This document shows positions 54,346 through 62,462 of a stretch of 64,000 nucleotides of DNA, piece by piece. The first letter of the stretch is position 1. Every line of letters starts with the position of its first letter. The notes below the pieces were generated by a model. It saw only the letters and a program-made list of their open reading frames with translations. It did not search any database and was not told where the DNA came from. A program made the translations under genes and the position numbers. Source of the stretch: CAYRZL01 sp964428795 (GTDB lineage Bacteria > Bacillota > Clostridia > Lachnospirales > Lachnospiraceae); the NCBI GenBank assembly GCA_964428795.1, contig CAYRZL010000004.1, forward strand, positions 1 to 64,000. The letters run 5' to 3'.

Positions 54346-57060
54346 TTAACTGATCTTTTCAATTTTTATTGCACAAACTTTATATTCCGGAATACGGCAG
54401 AACGGATCAAGGGCTGCATGTGTCAGCCAGTTTGCATTTCCATCCGGGAAATGGAATGGCATCCATGTCTCTCCTTTTGAAACCTTCGTTCCTACCCGGG
54501 CAGTTGTAAGAATGGAACCACGCCTTGAGCTTGCACGAATCAGTTCACCATCCTGGATTCCTGCTCTTGCTGCATCCGCCTCATTTACTTCAATAAAGGA
54601 TTTTCCTTCGATCTCCATCAGCCCCGGTGTACGTCCTGTCATAGCGCGTGTCGTATAGTGATACAGAATACGCCCTGTCATCAGGATCAGCGGATACTCT
54701 TCATCCGGAAGCTCTGCGGATGGCTGATATCTGGTCGGATAAAGCCATCCAAGACCTCTTGTAAATTTACCCACATGCATGATCGGAGTACCCGGATGCT
54801 CCGGTGTCAGACACGGCCATTGCAGGCCCTGTCCGGCTACCTCCTCGCTGTCCAGACGCGCATGGCTGATTCCGCCAAAGCTCGGTGTTACGGAAGCTAC
54901 CTCGTCCATGATTTCCGCCGGCGTCATATACTTCTGAGGATATCCCATACGATTCATCAGATCAATGATAATATCCGTATCCGGGCGGATATCAAATTCC
55001 GGATTCTTCGTCAGATCTACCGCCTTGCGGACTCTCTGTACACGACGCTCCGTATTGGAGAAGGTTCCCTCCTTTTCCGCATAGCTCATACCCGGAAGAA
55101 TGACATCTGCATACTGGGCAGTCTCAGTCATAAACAACTCCTGAAGTACGAAGAAATCAAGACTTTCCAGTGCTTTTATAATGTGGGTAGTATCCGCATC
55201 CGTCACAACCGGATCCTCGCCATAAATATAGAGACCTTTGATCTCTCCTTTAATGGCAGCCGGAAATACATCTGTCGCATGGATCCCGATCTTATTGCTC
55301 ATTTTAACGCCCCATGCTTTTTCAAATTTGGCTACCACATCCGGATTTGTCACCTTCTGATATCCTGGGAAATCGGTGGGCTGTGCACCCATATCGCAGG
55401 CACCCTGTACGTTATTCTGTCCACGCAGCGGATTTACGCCGCAGCCGGATTTTCCGAGCTTGCCGCAGAGCATCGCCATATTTGACATGGACATAACGCC
55501 TTCCGTACCTGTGGAATGCTCCGTAACGCCCAGACAGTAAATGATGGGGGCTTTCTCAGCCATAGCATACATTCTCGCTGCCGCGATCAGCTCCTGGGGA
55601 TCAATATGACAGATCTCCCCTACACGCTCCGGTGTATAATCCTTTACGATCTCCGCCAGCTCCTCAAATCCTTCGGAACGCTCCTCGATAAACGCTTTAT
55701 CGATGAGATTTTCTTTGATCATAATATGCATCATACCGTTTGCAAATGCAATGTTGGTACCCGGTTTCAGCTTCAGATGAATATCCGCCTTTTTAGACAG
55801 ATCAATATCACGGGGATCTACAACGATCAGCTTCGTACCGTTTGCAACTGCCCGGCGAATCTGCATTCCCACTACCGGATGAGCTTCCTCTGGGTTAGAA
55901 CCGACCAGCATGATTACATCCACATCGTGGGTAATATCCCGGATCGGATTTGTCATTGCTCCTGAGCCGAGCGTCATGGCCAGACCGGATACAGACGCGG
56001 AATGGCATACGCGGGCGCAGTTGTCTACATTGTTGCTTCCAAAGCAGGTACGGACCATCTTCTGAACCATGTAAATGTCCTCGTTCGGAGAACGGGAGCA
56101 GGCAAAGCCCGCCAGTGAATCAGAACCGTATTTTTTTCTGATTTCCATAAATCTGGATGCCACAAGATCAAGAGCTTCATCCCATGTTGCGCGTTCAAAC
56201 TCACCGGTTTCTTTGTTTTTGATCAACGGATATTTGATACGATCCGGGGAATGAACAAAATCGAAGGAGCCGGAACGTCCCTTTACACACACAAGTCCTC
56301 TGTTGGACGGGCCGTTCGCAGCTTCCACGTCCACAATTTTATTATCTTTTACGATCAGATTCAACTGACATCCGGTTGCGCAGTGCGGACATGTAGTACG
56401 TACCTTTTTTACTTCCCAGGAGCGATAAGCTTTTCTTCGTTTCATCGTTAAAGCTCCGGTCGGGCATGCCTGTACACAATTACCGCAGGATTCACATGTA
56501 CTTTCATTCCAGGATATATCGAACGGTGTGGAAATGTGTGAATCAAATCCACGCTCTACCGTACCGATGACTCCCCTGCCTACAATTTTTTCACAGGTAT
56601 TGGCGCACCTGTGGCAGAGAATACACAAATTCGGATCATATGTAAAAAACGGATTTGAATTATCGATCTCCCTGTCAATCCGCTCACCGGAAAAACCGGT
56701 CTCCTCTACTTCATATTTTCTGCACAGGTCCTGAAGCTTGCAGGCACCGTTTTTTGTACATTTAAAACAGTTTGTCTTGTGGTTGGAAAGCAGAAGATCC
56801 AGAATAGATTTTCTTGCCTCCACTACCTTTTCACTCTCCGTATATATGATATTTCCTTCTGCCACCGGAAAAGAACAAGCGGTGACAAGCTTTGGATTTC
56901 CTTCAATCTCCACGAGACACATTCTACAGGATCCTTCCGGCGCCAGTTCTTTTAAATAGCACAGGGTAGGAATCTCAATACCGGCATTCTCAGCAGCCTG
57001 AAGAATCGTTGTACCTTCCTCTACAGACATTGAAATACCATTTATCTTTATATTTAACAT
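54346..57060 (-). CDS. fdhF: Formate dehydrogenase catalytic subunit, cysteine type
   Basis: 904 residues from ATG 57060 (a GTG at 57069 is possible; neither has a strong ribosome site). N-terminal 2Fe-2S domain (LCYLKELAPEGSCRMCLVEI), HKTNCFKCTKNGACKLQDLC cluster, two [4Fe-4S] (CILCHRCANTC, CESCGNCVQAC), then the molybdopterin enzyme core starting with TTCPHCATGCQL. The active-site motif is NCARVCHSAS: the residue usually selenocysteine is cysteine (about C352), encoded by TGC at 56005-56007. C-terminal molybdopterin dinucleotide-binding domain ends VCAIKIEKIS. Last gene of the formate operon; with the HydB- and HydC-like proteins upstream it should make an NAD-linked or bifurcating formate dehydrogenase. 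Confidence 0.94.
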   Translation of the reverse strand: MLNIKINGISMSVEEGTTILQAAENAGIEIPTLCYLKELAPEGSCRMCLVEIEGNPKLVTACSFPVAEGNIIYTESEKVVEARKSILDLLLSNHKTNCFKCTKNGACKLQDLCRKYEVEETGFSGERIDREIDNSNPFFTYDPNLCILCHRCANTCEKIVGRGVIGTVERGFDSHISTPFDISWNESTCESCGNCVQACPTGALTMKRRKAYRSWEVKKVRTTCPHCATGCQLNLIVKDNKIVDVEAANGPSNRGLVCVKGRSGSFDFVHSPDRIKYPLIKNKETGEFERATWDEALDLVASRFMEIRKKYGSDSLAGFACSRSPNEDIYMVQKMVRTCFGSNNVDNCARVCHSASVSGLAMTLGSGAMTNPIRDITHDVDVIMLVGSNPEEAHPVVGMQIRRAVANGTKLIVVDPRDIDLSKKADIHLKLKPGTNIAFANGMMHIMIKENLIDKAFIEERSEGFEELAEIVKDYTPERVGEICHIDPQELIAAARMYAMAEKAPIIYCLGVTEHSTGTEGVMSMSNMAMLCGKLGKSGCGVNPLRGQNNVQGACDMGAQPTDFPGYQKVTNPDVVAKFEKAWGVKMSNKIGIHATDVFPAAIKGEIKGLYIYGEDPVVTDADTTHIIKALESLDFFVLQELFMTETAQYADVILPGMSYAEKEGTFSNTERRVQRVRKAVDLTKNPEFDIRPDTDIIIDLMNRMGYPQKYMTPAEIMDEVASVTPSFGGISHARLDSEEVAGQGLQWPCLTPEHPGTPIMHVGKFTRGLGWLYPTRYQPSAELPDEEYPLILMTGRILYHYTTRAMTGRTPGLMEIEGKSFIEVNEADAARAGIQDGELIRASSRRGSILTTARVGTKVSKGETWMPFHFPDGNANWLTHAALDPFCRIPEYKVCAIKIEKIS

Positions 57061-57111
57061 ATCAATCACGCCGCATATGTATCTATGCTTCTCCTTCCTT
57101 TCAAAATCTGC

Positions 57112-58902
57112 TTATTTCTTATAAACTGCGTCAAAACGGCATTTTTCAATACAAGTGCCACATTTGATACATTTACTGTTATCAATCACATGCGCTTCCT
57201 TCACCTTGCCTGCAATCGCATCTGCCGGGCAATTTCTTGCACACAACGTACAGCCCTTACATTTATCCGGATTGATATGGTAAGATACCAGTGCTTTACA
57301 GCTTCCTGCCGGGCAGCGTTTATCCTGAATATGAGCGACATATTCATCCCTGAAATAGCGCAGGGTGGAAAGAACCGGATTCGGTGCTGTCTGTCCAAGG
57401 CCGCAAAGTGCATTCTGCTTGATCTGCAATGCCAATTGTTCCAGACGGTCAATATCCTCCATCTCGCCCCTGCCCTCGGTGATTTTTTCCAGAATCTCAA
57501 GCATACGTTTCGTACCCACACGACATGGCGTACATTTACCACAGGACTCATCTACCGTAAACTGAAGGAAAAACTTTGCGATATCAACCATACAGGTATC
57601 CTCATCCATTACGATCATACCGCCGGAACCAACGATCGAACCGATGCTTGCAAGATTCTCGTAATCGATTGGGATATCATAATACTGTGCCGGAATACAT
57701 CCGCCGGACGGACCGCCGGTCTGTACTGCTTTAAATTTTTTGCCATTTGGAATACCGCCGCCGATATCATCGATAATGGTACGAAGGGGAGTACCCATTG
57801 GTATCTCAACCAGACCTGTGTTGTTGATTTTACCGCCCAGAGCAAATACTTTTGTCCCTTTGGATTTCTCTGTACCGTAAGAGGCAAACCAGTCGGCTCC
57901 GTTGATAATAATCTGAGGAATGTTTGCATATGTCTCTACGTTGTTTAATATGGTCGGACTCTCAAACAGACCCTTCACTGCCGGGAATGGCGGTCTTGGT
58001 CTCGGCTCACCGCGGTTACCCTCGATGGATGTCATCAAAGCGGTCTCCTCACCGCATACAAACGCGCCGGCGCCAAGCCTCAGCTCGATATCAAAGTCGA
58101 AGCCGGTTCCGAAAATATCTTTTCCAAGAAGACCGTACTCTCTCGCCTGACCGATTGCGATATTTAAACGCTCTACCGCGATCGGATACTCCGCACGCAC
58201 GTAAATGTAACCCTGGTTTGCTCCGATGGCATATCCGGCAATCGCCATAGCCTCGAGCACCACATGAGGATCGCCTTCCAGTACGGAACGGTCCATGAAT
58301 GCGCCCGGATCACCTTCGTCAGCGTTGCAGCATACATATTTCTGTACATTTCCACGGTTTCCGGATGCAAATCTCCATTTCAGTCCGGTTGGAAATCCAG
58401 CGCCGCCTCGTCCGCGAAGTCCGGAATCCAGTACCGTCTGGATGACCTCATCCGGCGTCATCTCTGTGAGCACCTTTCCAAGCGCCTCATAACCGCCGGT
58501 ACCGATATACTCATCGATACTCTCCGGATTGATGATACCGCAGTTTCTCAGTGCAATACGGGTCTGATTTTTATAAAAGTTTGTGTCATTTAAGGATTTT
58601 ATTCCCTCCGGGGCTTTTGCCTCCTCGTAAACAAGGCGCTGTACAATACGTCCCTTGAGCAGATGCTCGGATACGATCTCTTTAATATCCTCTTTCTGTA
58701 CCTGTGCATAAAACACACCTTCCGGATATACGATCATGATCGGCCCGCAGGCACAGAGTCCGTGACATCCGGTCTTGACTACGGATACCTCTTTCTGCAG
58801 ATTATTATTTTTCAGTTCTTCTTCCAAAGTCTGGATGATAGCAGCACTTCCGGAGGAAGTACATCCGGTACCACCGCAAACTAATACATGTGAACGATAC
58901 AT
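57112..58902 (-). CDS. Second HydB/NuoF-like diaphorase subunit, formate dehydrogenase type
   Basis: 596 residues from ATG 58902 (GGAGG six bases upstream). Same domain order as HydB at 50725: thioredoxin-like 2Fe-2S, NuoF core with GLRGRGGAGFPTGLKW, SCGKCTPCRVG and two C-terminal [4Fe-4S] motifs. Up to GTKRM it differs from that protein at only about ten positions by eye; after that substitutions are frequent (MLEILEKITEGRGEMED versus MYEILDKITKGQGTLED). Most likely the electron-accepting partner of FdhF. Confidence 0.94.
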   Translation of the reverse strand: MYRSHVLVCGGTGCTSSGSAAIIQTLEEELKNNNLQKEVSVVKTGCHGLCACGPIMIVYPEGVFYAQVQKEDIKEIVSEHLLKGRIVQRLVYEEAKAPEGIKSLNDTNFYKNQTRIALRNCGIINPESIDEYIGTGGYEALGKVLTEMTPDEVIQTVLDSGLRGRGGAGFPTGLKWRFASGNRGNVQKYVCCNADEGDPGAFMDRSVLEGDPHVVLEAMAIAGYAIGANQGYIYVRAEYPIAVERLNIAIGQAREYGLLGKDIFGTGFDFDIELRLGAGAFVCGEETALMTSIEGNRGEPRPRPPFPAVKGLFESPTILNNVETYANIPQIIINGADWFASYGTEKSKGTKVFALGGKINNTGLVEIPMGTPLRTIIDDIGGGIPNGKKFKAVQTGGPSGGCIPAQYYDIPIDYENLASIGSIVGSGGMIVMDEDTCMVDIAKFFLQFTVDESCGKCTPCRVGTKRMLEILEKITEGRGEMEDIDRLEQLALQIKQNALCGLGQTAPNPVLSTLRYFRDEYVAHIQDKRCPAGSCKALVSYHINPDKCKGCTLCARNCPADAIAGKVKEAHVIDNSKCIKCGTCIEKCRFDAVYKK

Positions 58903-58914
58903 AGCCAACCTCCA

Positions 58915-59286
58915 TTAAATATTCTCTGACTGCAGCATATACTCACTTACCGGAGTACCGCCGATCAGATGTTTTTCCACTACGTCTACTGCCTTATCAG
59001 CAGTCATTTTTACATAGGTTACCTTGTCCTTGCCCGGCTCGTAAACTTCCACGATCGGCTCATACTGGCACAATCCGATACAACCGGTTTGAGTAACCAT
59101 GATGTTTTCCAGTTTGCGGCTCTGCACTTCGTTTGCCATCTTATTTAATACAGGACGTGCTCCGCTGGCAATACCGCAGGTGGCCATACCTACAACAACC
59201 CGGATTCCGTCAGCGCCCTCCTCACGAAGACCGATCTGGCTCTGCATTCTCTCTCTGATTGCTTTTAATTCTTCCAGTGATTTCAT
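58915..59286 (-). CDS. Small 2Fe-2S thioredoxin-like ferredoxin, second copy
   Basis: 123 residues from ATG 59286 (AAGGGGC upstream; an in-frame TTG is just before). Cysteines in GMATCGIASGA and TGCIGLCQYEP. Differs from the 52525-52896 protein at only about two residues by eye. The intergenic sequence to the hydB-like gene is also conserved, showing a shared recent origin. Confidence 0.92.
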   Translation of the reverse strand: MKSLEELKAIRERMQSQIGLREEGADGIRVVVGMATCGIASGARPVLNKMANEVQSRKLENIMVTQTGCIGLCQYEPIVEVYEPGKDKVTYVKMTADKAVDVVEKHLIGGTPVSEYMLQSENI

Positions 59287-59300
59287 CAAATAGCCCCTTT

Positions 59301-59792
59301 CTACATATACTTTTCTAAAATTCCGTCTATCTCGTCTACGGTTAAACGTCCATAGACGTCACCATTGATCATCATAACCGGCGCCAGACCGCATGCACCG
59401 ATACATCGGCAGGCATCCAGAGAAAATTTACCATCAGATGTACATTCTCCGCCGGAAATCTCCAGTTTTTCCATCAGCTTATTGTAGATATCGCCGGAGC
59501 CTTTTACATAACATGCGGTACCGAGACATACGGAAATCTGATAATTTCCTTTCGGAAACAGTGTAAACTGTGAATAAAAGGTTGCCACTCCATAGATTTT
59601 TTCCATCGGCACCACCATCTCATCAGAGATGATCTTCTGAACCTCATAGGGCAGATATCCGTAAATCTCCTGCGCCTTCTGCATAATCGGCATCAAAGAG
59701 CCCTTTTCACCCTTCTTCTCTCTTATGACACGAAGAAGCTCTTCTTTTTGTTCCGGGGTTCCATAAAAAGGAACCGCTTTTTTCTTTTCCAA
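59301..59792 (-). CDS. Second HydC/NuoE-like 2Fe-2S subunit
   Basis: 163 residues, TTG start at 59792 after AAGGAGGATACATT. CLGTACYVKGS and DACRCIGACGLAPVMMI carry the four cluster cysteines. The N-terminal 30 residues differ markedly from HydC (PFYGTPEQKEELLRVIREKK), more so than the neighbouring genes do. Part of the formate operon, 15 bases before the 2Fe-2S gene. Confidence 0.94.
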   Translation of the reverse strand: MEKKKAVPFYGTPEQKEELLRVIREKKGEKGSLMPIMQKAQEIYGYLPYEVQKIISDEMVVPMEKIYGVATFYSQFTLFPKGNYQISVCLGTACYVKGSGDIYNKLMEKLEISGGECTSDGKFSLDACRCIGACGLAPVMMINGDVYGRLTVDEIDGILEKYM

Positions 59793-59836
59793 AATGTATC
59801 CTCCTTATATAATTTATGATAAAACAATTTCTTTAC

Positions 59837-60559
59837 CTATTTACAGATACGCTCCGGATGCGCATAAATATTAAATCTTCCGCCTCTGGCAAATCCGATC
59901 AGAGTGATCCCAAGCTCCTCTGCAAGATCGCAGGCATAATTGGTGGGGGCTGATTTTGCGATGATCATAATACATCCCATGGAAGCTACTTTCCACAGAA
60001 TTTCCGCCGGCACGCGCCCGCTGAATACCAAAACTCCGTTTTCCATGGAAATATTTCTGAACAGGCAGTCTCCCACCACTTTATCAACCGCAATATGCCG
60101 GCTGACATCTTCCATGTAGGACACAAATTGTCCGTTCCTCACCAACGCAGCGCAATGGACACCGCCAGTTCGGTGAAACAGGCCCGATTTCTGCTCCAGC
60201 TTTCTGGAAAAACCGATGATCTGCTTTACCGTAAACTGCTCATCACCTGCATTTACATTTGATATCTGCTTCCGAAAGCTCCCGGAAATTTCAATTCGGA
60301 TCTCCTGCTTTTCCGGAAGAATTTGAAGATCTGCCACATCCGCCGGATGATTGATATACTCTTTCATATATAAGTATCCTATTACAGCTTCCCTCATATC
60401 CCAGGGAGAGCAAATCATCCTGTCAATATATGTACCATTCACAAAAAGCTGATATACTACTTCATCCACCAAATCTTTCTGTGCGTCCAGTAATTGACCT
60501 CCCGTATATGTCAATACATCTCTTCCAACAATATTATGTTCTAATTTATTTGCCTGCAT
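59837..60559 (-). CDS. fdhD: Formate dehydrogenase accessory protein FdhD
   Basis: 240 residues. Conserved FdhD features: LFVNGTYIDRMICSPWDMRE, TGGVHCAALV, DVSRHIAVDKVVGDCL, VFSGRVPAEILWKVASMG and AKSAPTNYACDLAEELGI. FdhD carries sulfur to the molybdenum cofactor of formate dehydrogenase. The CxxC loop that holds the persulfide in E. coli FdhD is not visible (the region reads SNVNAGDEQFTV), so the sulfur route may differ. Start at 60559 with GAGGAAAGC upstream; overlaps the channel gene by 14 bp. Confidence 0.92.
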   Translation of the reverse strand: MQANKLEHNIVGRDVLTYTGGQLLDAQKDLVDEVVYQLFVNGTYIDRMICSPWDMREAVIGYLYMKEYINHPADVADLQILPEKQEIRIEISGSFRKQISNVNAGDEQFTVKQIIGFSRKLEQKSGLFHRTGGVHCAALVRNGQFVSYMEDVSRHIAVDKVVGDCLFRNISMENGVLVFSGRVPAEILWKVASMGCIMIIAKSAPTNYACDLAEELGITLIGFARGGRFNIYAHPERICK

Positions 60560-61379
60560 TTTTTGCTTTCCTCAAATATACGAACCAATAGACACATCCC
60601 ACACAAATTGCTCCCCCGACGATATTTCCCAGAGATACCGGAAGCAGGTTTTTCCCGAAAAACGCTCCCCAGTTCAGAGCTGTCATATCCACTCCCGCAT
60701 CCGCTGCCGCCTGGGAAAATGCCGGAACCTGTTTTGCAAACAATCCTGCAGCTATGTAATACATATTGGCAACACTATGCTCAAATCCGCAAAGGACAAA
60801 CATCATGATCGGGAAAAACAAACCGATGATCTTACCTGCCACATCCTTTGCTGCAAATGAAATCCACACAGCAATACAAACAAGGAAATTGCAGAGGATT
60901 CCTCTTAAAAATGCATCTGGAAACGTCATAGAACATTTCGTTACTGCTGTTGAGATCACCGACACTGCCATTCCGTTTCCAAACAAAGAAGGCTGATGAC
61001 TGAACACAAGACATGCTGCCACCAATATACTGCCAATCAGATTTGCGATATAAACAACCACCCAGTTTTTCAGCATCCCTCCCACAGAAATTTCTTTCTG
61101 CAAAAGAGGAATCGTCAAAAGACAATTTCCGGTAAACAATTCGCTCCCTGCCAGCAATACCATGGTCAGACCTCCTGGGAAAACACATGCACCGACAAAC
61201 TTACCCACAGATGTCAGCGGAACCGATACCGCTACCGTCGTAGCCGCGATACCTCCTATTCCGATAAAAACCCCCGCCAGAATACCCAGAAGGAGCATTT
61301 TGGAAACCGACATACTTACCTTTGCCTTTCCTGTTGCTATATAGTTTTTTGCCACTTCACCTGGTGAAAAAAAATTCAC
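60546..61379 (-). CDS. Formate/nitrite transporter family channel (FocA/FdhC type)
   Basis: 277 residues from GTG 61379, eight bases after GGGAGG; an ATG at 61403 lies before that site and would put it inside the gene. The family start NFFSPGEVAKNYIATGKAK follows at once. Six membrane segments, with conserved AACVFPGGLTMVLLAGSELF-type (here GACVFPGGLTMVLLAGSELF) and FVLCGFEHSVANMYY regions and NIVGGAICVG near the end. It moves formate across the membrane and heads the formate dehydrogenase operon. Confidence 0.93.
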   Translation of the reverse strand: MNFFSPGEVAKNYIATGKAKVSMSVSKMLLLGILAGVFIGIGGIAATTVAVSVPLTSVGKFVGACVFPGGLTMVLLAGSELFTGNCLLTIPLLQKEISVGGMLKNWVVVYIANLIGSILVAACLVFSHQPSLFGNGMAVSVISTAVTKCSMTFPDAFLRGILCNFLVCIAVWISFAAKDVAGKIIGLFFPIMMFVLCGFEHSVANMYYIAAGLFAKQVPAFSQAAADAGVDMTALNWGAFFGKNLLPVSLGNIVGGAICVGCVYWFVYLRKAKNAGK

Positions 61380-61404
61380 TTTTTTGACCTCCCTTTTCAT
61401 CATA

Positions 61405-61424
61405 TTGTACTAAAAAAAATACAA
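61405..61424. promoter_or_regulatory. TTGTACTAAA-type dyad downstream of the formate-operon promoter
   Basis: TTGTA at each end as an inverted pair (TTGTAC...ATACAA, 20 bp). It lies just after the predicted -10 (61429-61434), in the initially transcribed region, a place where a bound repressor would block transcription. Related to the dyads at 61475-61491 and 61613-61632. Confidence 0.5.
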
Positions 61425-61428
61425 TCTT

Positions 61429-61457
61429 ATCATACTCCTACATTTTTTTATTTTCAA
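61429..61457 (-). promoter_or_regulatory. Sigma-A-type promoter of the formate operon
   Basis: On the minus strand: TTGAAA (61452-61457), a 17-bp spacer, TATGAT (61429-61434), about 50 bases before the GTG start of the channel gene. Confidence 0.65.
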
Positions 61458-61474
61458 GCATTTTTCACTTATTT

Positions 61475-61491
61475 TTGTATATTTAGTACAA
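61475..61491. promoter_or_regulatory. TTGTA-N7-TACAA dyad
   Basis: Inverted repeat; on the minus strand it reads TTGTACTAAATATACAA, sharing TTGTACTAAA with the two neighbouring dyads. Located just upstream of the -35 box of the formate operon. Confidence 0.5.
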
Positions 61492-61612
61492 ATAAACAAT
61501 AATTTTGTCCATATTTATAATCTTTTTATTGTATTTTTTACATAACTGATGAGAAATCTGCATAACCGAGGAGTAATTACCTAAAGTTTTATTTGAAAAA
61601 TAACTATCAATT

Positions 61613-61632
61613 TTGTACTAAATTTGATACAA
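61613..61632. promoter_or_regulatory. TTGTACTAAA-type dyad in the DRTGG-hydrogenase promoter
   Basis: TTGTAC-TAAATTTG-ATACAA, 20 bp, 36 bases before the ATG at 61668. TACAAT at 61628-61633 could be a -10 box and TTGAAA at 61593-61598 a -35 box for TACTAA at 61616-61621, so the dyad overlaps the promoter. The rest of 61500-61600 is AT-rich with nothing else recognised. Confidence 0.5.
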
Positions 61633-61667
61633 TAGGCAAAGCAGGGATTTTATATTAGGAGGATATT

Positions 61668-62033
61668 ATGACATTAGGGGAAATTAAAGAGTTATTATGC
61701 GGCGATTTTTTGACGGAGGAAACTGATGAGGTACTGAATCATTCTGTCAGTGCAGCCTACAGCTCCGATCTTATGAGCGATGTACTGGCATATACACAGG
61801 AAAACGCGGTACTGATCACCGGACTTAACAATCCGCAGGTGATCCGTACATCTGAGATGATGGATATCTGCTGTGTGATTTTTATCCGGGCAAAGGAGCC
61901 TTCCGAGATGATGATCGATCTGGCAAAAGAATCCGGCATCAGTGTAATGATCACGGAAAAAGGAATGTATCATAGCTGCGGTATACTCTACAAAGAAGGA
62001 CTACTGGGAGGTACGGAACATGGGCGCAAATAG
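61668..62033 (+). CDS. DRTGG-domain protein
   Basis: 121 residues; AGGAGG five bases before ATG. Pattern MTLGEIKELL...VLNHSVSAAYSSDLMSDVLAYT and AVLITGLNNPQVIRTSEMMD fits the DRTGG fold seen in hydrogenase-associated and acetyltransferase-associated proteins. Ends in GILYKEGLLGG. No enzyme motif. First gene of a conserved clostridial cluster that includes a sensory hydrogenase. The end overlaps the next gene by 14 bp. Confidence 0.85.
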   Translation: MTLGEIKELLCGDFLTEETDEVLNHSVSAAYSSDLMSDVLAYTQENAVLITGLNNPQVIRTSEMMDICCVIFIRAKEPSEMMIDLAKESGISVMITEKGMYHSCGILYKEGLLGGTEHGRK

Positions 62034-62445
62034 TGTTCACTTTCGATATGACGTGGATTCTGAGGATTTTACCAGAGCCGGCGAAGCAAGCAGCGATCTG
62101 AAAAACAAATTAAAGAAACTGGGGGTAAACCCGGTGGCGGTACGCAAAGTGGCAATCGCCATGTATGAGGGTGAGATCAATATGGTCATTCACGCAAATG
62201 GCGGCATTATTGATGTGGATATCTATCCGAGTAAAGTCACCATGTGTCTCAAGGACACGGGACCCGGCATTGCAGATATCAATAAGGCAATGCAGGAAGG
62301 ATACTCCACCGCTCCCGATGAGATCCGTTCTCTTGGATTTGGAGCCGGTATGGGACTTCCGAATATGAAGAAATCATCCGACGAAATGTCCATAGAGAGT
62401 ACGGTCGGCGTGGGGACCACTGTTACCATGACGGTAAATTTTTAG
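62020..62445 (+). CDS. Anti-sigma-type GHKL ATPase
   Basis: 141 residues. YEGEINMVIHA N-box, LKDTGPGI G1 box, and GFGAGMGLPNMKK G2 box make a complete ATP-binding fold like RsbW/RsbT serine kinases. No other domain. The start at 62020 follows GGGAGGTACGGAAC. Lies between the DRTGG gene and the sensory hydrogenase, and may transmit its signal by phosphorylation, opposing the phosphatase at 45887-47059; that link is inference. Confidence 0.88.
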   Translation: MGANSVHFRYDVDSEDFTRAGEASSDLKNKLKKLGVNPVAVRKVAIAMYEGEINMVIHANGGIIDVDIYPSKVTMCLKDTGPGIADINKAMQEGYSTAPDEIRSLGFGAGMGLPNMKKSSDEMSIESTVGVGTTVTMTVNF

Positions 62446-62462
62446 AAATCAGGGGTTTTTAA

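Noticed and set aside
56005..56007. Selenocysteine codon in formate dehydrogenase
   Set aside because: The active-site codon is TGC (Cys), not TGA, and the frame needs no recoding.
50725..59286. Transposition as the cause of the diaphorase duplication
   Set aside because: No transposase, terminal inverted repeats or target duplications seen at the edges; conversion between old paralogues explains the pattern better.
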